This document shows, one piece after another, positions 6,708 through 13,681 of a DNA stretch of 22,089 nt. Below the pieces are notes generated by a model. The model worked only from the letters and a program-made list of their open reading frames with translations. It was not told where the DNA came from and did no database searches. The stretch covers positions 1 to 22,089 of the forward strand of contig JACQGG010000073.1 of the NCBI GenBank assembly GCA_016199665.1, written 5' to 3'. The translations under genes and the position numbers were made by a program. The stretch's first letter is position 1, and each line of letters opens with the position of its first letter. The stretch comes from Acidobacteriota bacterium (GTDB lineage: Bacteria > Acidobacteriota > UBA6911 > JACQSX01).

Positions 6708-8339
6708 ATGACGAAGAAGAAGTGGAGGTTTGTTTTTTGGACAGCTCTGGGCCTTGCTTTTGCCATTCCCCCGTTGATTCCTGACAAGCCGAAGCCCGGT
6801 TACATGGCGCCCCGGTTTCCCAGGGAGGTTTTTTCGCAGCCTAACGAGGCCGAACTCAAACAGATCGGCCGTTACATTGCGCATCAAACCAGCGGAGATA
6901 TGAGGCTGGGAACGATTCGGTCCGGCCTGAAGGCTTTGATCGTTCTTTCCAATCGAAGGCAAGACATGCGGCTGTTGAAGGCGGTCATTGGCGCCATGAA
7001 AGAGCGCCACATCGAAGTGGACTATATTTTCGAGGATGATTTGCTCAGCGAAGCCTTGGGAGTCCCCAAGGGGAGAGTGGCGGGCGCTTTTGGCGGGGGA
7101 CAATCTGGCGGAACGGCCGACCTGTTGAAGGAATTGAGGGCGCGAGAATTGGATCTGGGCCCGTGGCCTCGATTCCTGCCCGCCGAGCTGCGCGCGAAAA
7201 TTAGAAAGGCCATGGGCGAGCGCGGACAGGCGGGCGCCGCCGCTCCGCCGGAGTCAGACGATTCAACCCGGGTCACCGCTTTGCAGGAGGCGATGCGCCG
7301 GTATGTCGTTGATCTCCACCCTGAATACGGTGCGATCGTGGGGGGACGGCCTCGGCAGGAGTACATGACGCAGAATGTGGGTCCCAAGTGGATTTCCCTC
7401 TGGAATTACGCGGCCGTTCGTGACTTTCAGATCGTTTCGATGAACTATCCGTCGGATGTTTGGAGGCTGACCGAAGATAAGATCATGCAGACGATTCCCT
7501 GGATCGAAGATGTTCATATCTACGATCCGGAAGGGACGGACATTCGTTTTTCGGTCACGCCGCAGGAAGCCGAAGTCTGGGCCAAGGCTGCTTATCAGCC
7601 CAGCCATATATTCCTGAATCCCCTGCAGGGAACTCGAGCCGTTTATTTCCGCGAAGGGCTGCGCGACGTGATCGTGCCGAAATCCAACGGGGTAGTCGCC
7701 GGCACAGTCGTTGGCGGCGGGCGGAATGGAGTGTTTCCCCACATGGAGATCCACGTTAAGGACGGGCTGGTGACCCACATCGAAGGGGGCGGGCGCCTGA
7801 AGGAAATTTGGGACGCGTATTTGTCAAATGAACAGCTTTCCAATGCGCAGCCACCACATTTTCCACACAAAGGTTTCATCTACTTTTATGAGGTCTCTTT
7901 TGGAACAAATCCAAAGTACCTAGCGACCAACACCGGTACGGGAGCGGGACAGCGTTCCGGCGTATTTCACTGGGGCTTTGGACTCGAGCATGGCAATCCG
8001 GAAATCGTACAGTATCTGAGAGAGCATAATCTTCCCAACGATCATAACGATCGATTCCTGACTTACTTTTCGACTTACGAGATAAAGTTGAGAGGGAAAA
8101 ACCAGGGGGTTAAATTCGTCAATGGGGGGCGTCTCAACTTCCTGGATGACCCCGAAGTTAGAGCTCTGGCAAGCCGATACGGGGACCCGGATGAAATCCT
8201 GCGGGAGAGATGGGTGCCGGACATACCCGGGATCAACGCTCCCGGGGATTATTTCCGGGACTATGCCCATGACCCCGCGCCGCATATTGCAAAGATGACG
8301 CAGCAGGTCCTGGATGGGACCTATCCCTACCTGAAGTAA
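6708..8339 (+). CDS. Exported protein resembling M29 (aminopeptidase T-like) metallopeptidases
   Basis: A protein of 543 residues; the ATG has GGAGG 7 bases before it. Residues 1-25 are a signal peptide or membrane anchor (KKKWRFVFWTALGLAFAIP). Residues 75-112 resemble the M29 N-terminal segment. The C-terminal half carries the family's characteristic pattern: GTDIRFSV (276-283), 'GVVAGTVVGGG' (328-338), PHMEIHVKDGLVTHIEGG (344-361), an Glu-containing EVSFGTNPK (395-403) and GVFHWGFG (418-425) with H421. In M29 enzymes such Glu and His residues bind two metals and remove N-terminal amino acids. Spacing and several ligands differ here and the protein is exported, whereas classical M29 enzymes are cytosolic and about 410 residues. 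The location before cstA fits peptide use. Function is a tentative family-level call. Confidence 0.55.
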   Translation: MTKKKWRFVFWTALGLAFAIPPLIPDKPKPGYMAPRFPREVFSQPNEAELKQIGRYIAHQTSGDMRLGTIRSGLKALIVLSNRRQDMRLLKAVIGAMKERHIEVDYIFEDDLLSEALGVPKGRVAGAFGGGQSGGTADLLKELRARELDLGPWPRFLPAELRAKIRKAMGERGQAGAAAPPESDDSTRVTALQEAMRRYVVDLHPEYGAIVGGRPRQEYMTQNVGPKWISLWNYAAVRDFQIVSMNYPSDVWRLTEDKIMQTIPWIEDVHIYDPEGTDIRFSVTPQEAEVWAKAAYQPSHIFLNPLQGTRAVYFREGLRDVIVPKSNGVVAGTVVGGGRNGVFPHMEIHVKDGLVTHIEGGGRLKEIWDAYLSNEQLSNAQPPHFPHKGFIYFYEVSFGTNPKYLATNTGTGAGQRSGVFHWGFGLEHGNPEIVQYLREHNLPNDHNDRFLTYFSTYEIKLRGKNQGVKFVNGGRLNFLDDPEVRALASRYGDPDEILRERWVPDIPGINAPGDYFRDYAHDPAPHIAKMTQQVLDGTYPYLK

Positions 8340-8378
8340 TGATCCGGGTGAGTTTCACTTCGAGCGGCAATGTCTTTC

Positions 8379-8462
8379 GCCGCTTCGCGGCTTGTAGGGA
8401 TCTACAGATTGTCAACCGAGGGCTGACACCCCCGGCTACAATTCTCAGGCCGCTTCGCGGCT
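8379..8462. repeat. REP-like repeat pair around a hairpin
   Basis: The 14-base palindromic unit GCCGCTTCGCGGCT occurs twice in direct orientation, at 8379-8392 and 8449-8462. Between them lie a small palindrome, TGTAG/CTACA (8393-8397 and 8402-8406), and a hairpin-capable CCGAGGG..CCCCCGG (8416-8435). This looks like a REP doublet of the kind found between genes in GC-rich bacteria. The short frame that can be read through it from 8339 has no ribosome binding site and is not a gene. Confidence 0.55.
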
Positions 8463-8562
8463 GGAACCTGGGCATTACTTCACAGCTTCTCACGGGCGCA
8501 CGTTTATGGGCGCCGCCGTCTTCACACGGTCTCCCTCCCCGCGATAGTAAAATAGAGGCGCT

Positions 8563-10380
8563 ATGAACACTTTCTGGCTGGTCATCCTCGTGATCTGTGT
8601 TTATGCGATCGCTTATCGCTATTACAGCGCTTTCATTGCGGCAAGGGTGCTGGCGCTCGATGAAAAGAGGATCACTCCGGCACACCGCCTTTTTGACGGT
8701 CAGAATTACTATCCGACCAACAAGTATGTCCTGTTTGGACACCACTTTGCCGCGATTACCGGGGCGGGACCTCTCATCGGACCAGTGCTGGCGGCGCAGT
8801 TCGGCTACCTTCCGGGCCTGCTCTGGCTGGTCATTGGAGTCGTGATCGGCGGCGCCGTCCACGATTTTGTCACGCTGGTTGCGTCCATACGCCATGATGG
8901 GAAGTCGCTGGCGGAGATAGCTCGCAAGGAGGTGAACTCGGTCGTTGGGGTCACGACGGCCATCGCCGTGCTTTTCATCGTGGTGATCGCGCTGGCCGGT
9001 TTGGGCCTGGCGGTGGTGAACGCGCTGCGGGAAAGCGCCTGGGGAACCTTTACCATTGCAGTCACCATCCCGCTGGCTCTTTTTATGGGGCTGTACATGT
9101 ACCGTTTCCGCAAGGGGAAAATCTGGGAAGCGACCGCCATCGGCGTTGTACTGCTTCTGCTGGCGGTGATTTTCGGAAAGCACATTCCCGGTTCGTTCCT
9201 GGGCCCCTGGTTTACCCTCACCAAAAACCAGATTACTTTTGCCCTTGCCGCCTACGGGTTGCTCGCTTCCATCCTTCCCGTCTGGATGCTGCTTTGCCCG
9301 CGAGACTACCTCTCTTCGTTCATGAAAATCGGGACGATTGCTTTTCTGGCCCTGGGAGTCATTATGATTCACCCGGACCTGAAGATGCCGGCGCTGACTG
9401 AGTTTGTCAACGGCGGCGGGCCGATCATCCCGGGCAAGCTGTTTCCTTTCGTGTTCATCACCATCGCCTGCGGAGCCATCTCGGGCTTTCATTCTCTCAT
9501 TGGGAGCGGCACCACTCCGAAAATGATTTCCAATGAAAAGGACGCGCGCGCCATTGGCTACGGGGCGATGCTGATTGAAAGCTTTGTCGGTTTCACCAGT
9601 TTGATTGCGGCCACGTCGCTCTTTCCCGGGGATTACTTCGCCATCAACAGCTCGCCGGAGACCTTTCAAACGCTGGGCTACAACGTCGTGAATCTCCCGG
9701 AATTCTCGCGCGAGATCGGAGAAACGCTGGAAGGCCGCACCGGCGGCGCGGTGTCGCTTGCCGTGGGCATGGCGCAGATTTTCAGCAGTCTGCCCGGCAT
9801 GAAGCAGCTGATCAGCTACTGGTACCACTTTGCCATCATGTTCGAAGCGCTTTTCATCCTCACCACGATTGACACGGGCACACGCGTCGCCCGGTTCCTG
9901 GTTCAGGAGTTTCTGGGAAAGTTTTACAAGCCCTTTGAGCGGACTGACTGGCTGCCGGGAACACTCATCTCCAGCCTGATGATTGTCTCGGGCTGGGCCT
10001 ACTTTATCTACACGGGAAGCATCAGCACGATCTGGCCGATGTTTGGAATCTCCAATCAACTGCTTGCGGGTATTGCGCTCTGTGTGGGTACCACCTACCT
10101 CATTAATCATGGAAAGGCCCGGTATATGTGGGTGACGGCCACGCCCCTTGCCTTTCTCAGCGTGAGCACGCTGACGGCGGGGTGGCTCAGCATCCGGGAT
10201 AATTTTCTACCCATGACGAAGGACCCGCAGGTGGCTTTTCAAGGCTGGCTGGACTCGGTGCTGACCGCGATCATGATGGCCTGCGTCGCGATTATCCTGG
10301 TCAATTCCGTCTGGAAGTGGTGCTCGGTGCTGCTGTGGCCGCAGACGCCGCCGCAGGCGGCAGAGGCCGCCAAGCCGTAA
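8563..10380 (+). CDS. cstA: Carbon starvation protein A, peptide permease
   Basis: A polytopic inner-membrane protein of 605 residues. The start is the ATG at 8563 with AGAGG at 8554-8558. The N-terminal CstA signature is clear: RYYSAFIAARVLALDE (19-34), 'TPAHRLFDGQNYYPTNKYVL' (38-57), then GHHFAAITGAGPLIGPVLAA (59-78). A second conserved block, GFHSLIGSGTTPKMISNEK, follows near residue 310. About 14-16 hydrophobic segments are spread along the chain. CstA proteins take up peptides, and pyruvate in some relatives, on carbon starvation; this length fits the shorter branch of a family that reaches about 700 residues in enterobacteria. It follows the M29-like protein by 223 bases, and both suggest peptide scavenging. 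The last residues are Ala-rich. Family assignment is firm; the substrate is inferred. Confidence 0.93.
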   Translation: MNTFWLVILVICVYAIAYRYYSAFIAARVLALDEKRITPAHRLFDGQNYYPTNKYVLFGHHFAAITGAGPLIGPVLAAQFGYLPGLLWLVIGVVIGGAVHDFVTLVASIRHDGKSLAEIARKEVNSVVGVTTAIAVLFIVVIALAGLGLAVVNALRESAWGTFTIAVTIPLALFMGLYMYRFRKGKIWEATAIGVVLLLLAVIFGKHIPGSFLGPWFTLTKNQITFALAAYGLLASILPVWMLLCPRDYLSSFMKIGTIAFLALGVIMIHPDLKMPALTEFVNGGGPIIPGKLFPFVFITIACGAISGFHSLIGSGTTPKMISNEKDARAIGYGAMLIESFVGFTSLIAATSLFPGDYFAINSSPETFQTLGYNVVNLPEFSREIGETLEGRTGGAVSLAVGMAQIFSSLPGMKQLISYWYHFAIMFEALFILTTIDTGTRVARFLVQEFLGKFYKPFERTDWLPGTLISSLMIVSGWAYFIYTGSISTIWPMFGISNQLLAGIALCVGTTYLINHGKARYMWVTATPLAFLSVSTLTAGWLSIRDNFLPMTKDPQVAFQGWLDSVLTAIMMACVAIILVNSVWKWCSVLLWPQTPPQAAEAAKP

Positions 10381-10406
10381 GACAGGCTCTGCCGCCTTAC
10401 GATTTT
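10356..10406 (+). terminator. Candidate terminator hairpin of cstA
   Basis: GGCGGCAGAG (10356-10365), inside the last codons of cstA, is perfectly complementary to CTCTGCCGCC (10387-10396), giving a 10-bp stem around the stop codon with a loop of 21 bases. It is followed by TTACGATTTTCC. The T-tract is weak and set back, so this may be a transcript-stabilising 3' hairpin and not a true terminator. Confidence 0.35.
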
Positions 10407-10463
10407 CCTTGTCCGCGGCCCCGCGCGAGAGCGCGAGGCGCCGAGGGCTCACGTGCTTCATGT

Positions 10464-10482
10464 TTCACCGCCTTGCGGTGAA
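10464..10482. terminator. Perfect hairpin between convergent genes
   Basis: TTCACCGC (10464-10471) and GCGGTGAA (10475-10482) form an 8-bp stem with a 3-base loop. It lies 3 bases past the stop codon of the minus-strand permease and about 80 bases past cstA. There is no T-tract on either strand. It may be a REP-type unit or a bidirectional 3' end structure. A GAGA-loop hairpin (CGCGC-GAGA-GCGCG) is also present near 10422-10435. Confidence 0.35.
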
Positions 10483-10485
10483 GGA

Positions 10486-11832
10486 CTACAGAAAAGCCAC
10501 CCCGGCGACCATCCCTGCGGCCATGACAGCCAGGCCCAAGAGGGCCACCACGCGCCAGCGCCCGATGCATCCACCCAGAATCAGCAGGCAAGGCAGACTC
10601 ACCGAGGGAAGGACGACCAGCAGCGCGGCCGCCGGTCCGGAGAAGCCGCTCTGAATCATCTGTAACACCACCGGGATCTCCGTCCAGGTGGGGATCATCA
10701 ACAGCGTTCCCGCCGCAGCGGAGAAGATCACGCTGGGGACGTTATTTCCAAAGGCAGACGGCAAAATCTGCACGATGACGGCAGTCAGAATGCTCCACAC
10801 CAGCAAGGTCGGCACCAGGAGCAAAGCCATTCGACCACTGACATAGAACCACGTGGATAGCATGGAAGCCGGAGTGCCCCCCTGGCGGCCGGACACCCAT
10901 TTGTCCAGGTGGAAGGCTCCCGTGTACCAGTTTGCCCACCGTGCAACCCGGCTCTGGAGTGCGCGGTTCTCTGTACTGGCAGCAACAGTATCCCGCCGTT
11001 CAGCCAGATGCGCCACCCCGTATGTCACCAGTATCGTCAACACAATGCCCGCCACAATGCGGCTGATGGCGTAGGGCGCCGGCAGCAGCAGGGCGGCCAG
11101 AATGAGGGTGCTCGGATTCAACATCGGAGAGCCGACGACGAACGCGAGGAAGAAATTGGCAGACGCTCCCTGCCGGACCAGCGAAGGCGCCATCGCTGAA
11201 GAACAGCACGAGCAAAAAGGTTGAGACAGAGCAAAGAGGGATCCAAACAGACTGCCTTTAAACCCGGTACGGGCCACGAAAGGCTTAAGGGTTGCGGGCA
11301 GGGTCGTCAGAGCCAGTCCCGCAAGCAAGATACTCAAGAATGTCGCATGCCAGACTGTGAGCAGATAACTGACCGCCAGGGCTGCAGGTCGCAGCCAGCC
11401 CGTGACGCCAAAAGCATTCAGCCAGTCCACGCCCAACTTTCCCGCCATCGCCGCCCGAGTTGCCGCAACGCCCCGGTAGGTGAATAAATCCGCCAACAGC
11501 AGGCCAAAAAGAATGAAAGTCAGCAGACCTGCTTTTTTTTCCAGATTCACGCCTTTCAATTCCATTTCATATCCCTTCAGGCTCCGGTAACTGAGGAGCA
11601 ATCCCGCCAAGCCGATGGCAATCATGGGCAGTTGCAGCGGGTTGAGGACCAGGTAAGGCGTCCTGACCGGATACCCACCCCAGTCCGGCATCAGAGTAAA
11701 GAGAAAACCCCGGCGGGAATCGACAATTGCCAGAAGCGTCACTGACAGGAATGCAATACATCCCGCCAAGCTCCATTTGTAGCCAGCCGGCAGTGACTGC
11801 TCTCTCAAAACCCCAACTCCTTGGATGGCCAT
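10486..11832 (-). CDS. DUF318/ArsP-like permease with CSCC motif
   Basis: A membrane protein of 448 residues. The ATG at 11832 is chosen because TGAGGAG (11839-11845 on the complement) lies 6 bases before it; an upstream in-frame start at 11922 would begin inside the dispersed repeat. About ten hydrophobic segments are visible. The signature SQPFCSCCSSAMAPSLVRQG followed by FFLAFVVGSPMLNPST (about residues 203-239) is the repeated core of the DUF318 (PF03773) permease family, which includes the trivalent organoarsenical exporter ArsP and uncharacterised YraQ-like proteins. The three cysteines at 207, 209 and 210 suggest a thiol-based contact with a soft substrate. It follows the porin gene on the same strand, 156 bases apart, and may share its regulation. 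Family is likely; the transported compound is unknown. Confidence 0.75.
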   Translation of the reverse strand: MAIQGVGVLREQSLPAGYKWSLAGCIAFLSVTLLAIVDSRRGFLFTLMPDWGGYPVRTPYLVLNPLQLPMIAIGLAGLLLSYRSLKGYEMELKGVNLEKKAGLLTFILFGLLLADLFTYRGVAATRAAMAGKLGVDWLNAFGVTGWLRPAALAVSYLLTVWHATFLSILLAGLALTTLPATLKPFVARTGFKGSLFGSLFALSQPFCSCCSSAMAPSLVRQGASANFFLAFVVGSPMLNPSTLILAALLLPAPYAISRIVAGIVLTILVTYGVAHLAERRDTVAASTENRALQSRVARWANWYTGAFHLDKWVSGRQGGTPASMLSTWFYVSGRMALLLVPTLLVWSILTAVIVQILPSAFGNNVPSVIFSAAAGTLLMIPTWTEIPVVLQMIQSGFSGPAAALLVVLPSVSLPCLLILGGCIGRWRVVALLGLAVMAAGMVAGVAFL

Positions 11833-11886
11833 GCGTGTCTCCTCACGGATCGCCGCTGCGACCCGGCTGGGCCTATTTCCCCCGCT

Positions 11887-11991
11887 AACCGAACTTCGTA
11901 ACAGAACCGCGCGCGTCAGCAAGCGGCGGGCTAACCGTTGAATTTCCTCGCCGCTCCCTAACGGTCGCGGGTTCGTGACGAACTTGGGCTA
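11887..11991 (-). repeat. Palindromic dispersed element, copy B
   Basis: Read on the minus strand, this begins at the TAG stop codon of the porin gene and continues CCCAAGTTCGTCAC, GAACCCGCGACCG, and later CCGCCGCTTGCTGACGCGCG and GGTTCTGTTACGAAGTTC. It matches copy A (2860-2965) along its whole length and in the same orientation relative to the upstream gene. The two ends are inverted repeats of each other (AAGTTCGTCACGAACC against GGTTCTGTTACGAAGTT), so the unit is an imperfect palindrome of about 105 bp. It occupies two thirds of the gap between the porin and permease genes. Confidence 0.65.
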
Positions 11992-13380
11992 AAAGCCGTA
12001 CTGCATGAACAGATTGAATCGATTGTCAACGCCGCGCAGGAGCCCTTTATAATCGGTAACCCAGCGCAAATAATCCGCTCCTACGATGAAGCTGCCGCCA
12101 AACTTAAAACGGTTTGCGATGTACCAGGCTCGGTTGCGGGTTCTGGCTTGCAAAGGAAGATCTTCATCTCGTGGGTCGTCGATGGTGAACCCCGGGCTGA
12201 TGGTAAGCGGTTCGTAGGCTCTAAAACTTGCCTCGACCCAACCGCCCCGGCTGCGAACCGCAGAGCCGGTCTGAGTATTAATGCCCTGGCCGATCCCCCC
12301 TCGGACGTCGCTCAGGTTTCTCCCCGACCAGGCTTCCCCCTGAATCGCCAGGTCATCATGCAGGGGCAGGGAAAAATCGACACCGGCGGATTGGCTGGGA
12401 AAATCAGTATGCGCGCCAGCCAGTCGGGTCGATCTCGCCCAGCCTCGATGTCCCCAAATGCCGAAGCCCGCCCTGCGGCCGTCGACCCAAGAAGTCGTAG
12501 AGTAACCCATTCGCGCCTGAATGTTTGGGCGACGCGATTCCTCACCGTCGCGGAAGCCGTTGTTATCCAGATCAAGCGCATCGATGGCTCCGGTCAGGCC
12601 AAGACCCGCAGTGAGCAGAAACTGCCCTTGGCCCATTTTCTGCTCCAAAGACGCCGTGACCTGAGGGCGGCGATCGCCTAGGTTTCCCGCGTTCCACATC
12701 AGAGTGTCGTTGTTTACCGCAGGGAAAAGCGGCGAAATCACGTCCCAGCTTTGTCCCGCCAGGAGAGAGAAGGTCCCATGCGTGAGTCTGAAGTGGGCAT
12801 GGCGAATGCGGATAACCTGGCGCGACTCGCGCCCCCCATTCTGAAAGTCAATTTCCAACTGGCCACTCAGCTTCGCGCTGCCGAAGCTCTCAACCCCCGG
12901 TCCAGCGTAACGGATGCCAAGGCGTGTAAGCCGGGGATGAAGAGTGAAACTACCGGCGTGCCTCCCCCTGGCGCTTGCATCTTCTGAAAGCACGAAGAAA
13001 GGAGTCTGGCTGTTATCCGGCCTCCCTTGATCCGTGATGAGATCCGTGCGCAAGAAACCATAAAATCTCATGCGGCTCTCGCCTTCCATGACGTCCACCC
13101 AACGCACGGCGCTTTCCCTGTCGGTGGAGCCGCCTGTTGCCGGGGGAGCTTGCAAGTCTGATTGACCGGCCAGAGCTGCCGGTTCCACTCTCTGCATGAG
13201 TTGCCGCCTGAGCTCCTCTAACGTTCTCAACATCGCTCGATGCTGCTCTTCCAACTCTCTGACGCGCTGCTGCAGGTCTTGGAGTTCGGGGTGACCGGGA
13301 TTAGCCTGTCCCCAAAGATTGATCCCGAAGGTCGCGAGCGTGAAGAATACGCGCAACATCCCTGAAGGCCTGTTCACCAT
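11989..13380 (-). CDS. Outer-membrane porin-like protein (DcaP-like architecture)
   Basis: A protein of 463 residues; the ATG has GAGGAG 4 bases before it. Residues 1-25 form a signal peptide (MLRVFFTLATFGINLWGQA). Residues 32-66 are a strongly charged helix with heptad spacing (LQDLQQRVRELEEQHR onward), a coiled coil that probably trimerises or spans the periplasm. After a Pro/Gly-rich linker, the rest alternates polar and hydrophobic residues with many Arg and aromatic positions (FYGFLRTDLITDQG, QLEIDFQNGG, WVEASFRAYEPL) and ends in FNLFMQYGF, a typical barrel C-terminus with a final Phe. This resembles DcaP-type porins for small anionic solutes. It lies between a LysR regulator and a permease, which suggests one uptake or export pathway across both membranes. 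Porin role is likely; the solute is unknown. Confidence 0.75.
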   Translation of the reverse strand: MVNRPSGMLRVFFTLATFGINLWGQANPGHPELQDLQQRVRELEEQHRAMLRTLEELRRQLMQRVEPAALAGQSDLQAPPATGGSTDRESAVRWVDVMEGESRMRFYGFLRTDLITDQGRPDNSQTPFFVLSEDASARGRHAGSFTLHPRLTRLGIRYAGPGVESFGSAKLSGQLEIDFQNGGRESRQVIRIRHAHFRLTHGTFSLLAGQSWDVISPLFPAVNNDTLMWNAGNLGDRRPQVTASLEQKMGQGQFLLTAGLGLTGAIDALDLDNNGFRDGEESRRPNIQARMGYSTTSWVDGRRAGFGIWGHRGWARSTRLAGAHTDFPSQSAGVDFSLPLHDDLAIQGEAWSGRNLSDVRGGIGQGINTQTGSAVRSRGGWVEASFRAYEPLTISPGFTIDDPRDEDLPLQARTRNRAWYIANRFKFGGSFIVGADYLRWVTDYKGLLRGVDNRFNLFMQYGF

Positions 13381-13420
13381 TTGTCTCCTCTTCTGGCTCC
13401 TCTTCCCTCCTCCGGGCGTC

Positions 13421-13450
13421 AGTATTTCATAGGCAAAAACTATATGTCAA
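13421..13450 (-). promoter_or_regulatory. Candidate promoter of the porin gene
   Basis: On the minus strand, a perfect TTGACA (13445-13450) is followed after 18 bases by AATACT (13421-13426), a 4/6 match to the -10 box. The start of transcription would lie about 35 bases before the porin ATG. A LysR-type binding motif occupies the spacer. Confidence 0.5.
13429..13443. promoter_or_regulatory. LysR-type T-N11-A operator candidate
   Basis: ATAG-GCAAAAA-CTAT is an interrupted palindrome with the T-N11-A core (T at 13430, A at 13442) typical of LysR-family binding boxes. It sits between the -35 and -10 boxes of the porin promoter. The LysR-type gene lies just upstream on the same strand, so it is the obvious candidate to bind here. 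At this position binding without activation would block polymerase. Confidence 0.5.
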
Positions 13451-13610
13451 ATTGTTTGTTCCGATAAGTGGTAGGGAAGTCCATTGGAGATGCCTATGAG
13501 GCAGGCGCCTCTTCCACGCCCTTCTAAAAGTGTTTTTCCGAGGCGGGACTGACGGACCCGCGGCAAGGCCTGGAGAGGGGAAGGAAAGGAGTGTCGGCGC
13601 TTAGTGGATC

Positions 13611-13636
13611 AACATCGACAAGAAATTGTCGATGTT
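13611..13636. promoter_or_regulatory. Perfect 10-bp inverted repeat between LysR and porin genes
   Basis: AACATCGACA (13611-13620) and TGTCGATGTT (13627-13636) are exact reverse complements around a 6-base AT-rich loop. The site is 45 bases past the LysR-type stop codon and about 160 bases before the porin -35. No T-run follows on the minus strand, so a classic terminator is unlikely; an operator or an RNA 3' hairpin is possible. The rest of 13381-13681 has the porin promoter and a minor palindrome at 13498-13511. Confidence 0.45.
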
Positions 13637-13681
13637 TAGGAAGGCTGGCTTGACGAGCGAAGCCCTGGGCAAAGCCGAGGA

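Noticed and set aside
8339..8566. 75-codon frame before cstA
   Set aside because: It reads through the REP-like repeats, has no ribosome binding site and overlaps the cstA start.
8233..10110. Long open frame of 625 codons on the minus strand
   Set aside because: It is the antisense of cstA. The translation is rich in Arg, His, Gln and Asp with no recognisable domain, whereas the plus strand gives a complete CstA.
11833..11922. 30-codon N-terminal extension of the permease
   Set aside because: It begins within repeat copy B and a strong ribosome binding site marks the start at 11832.
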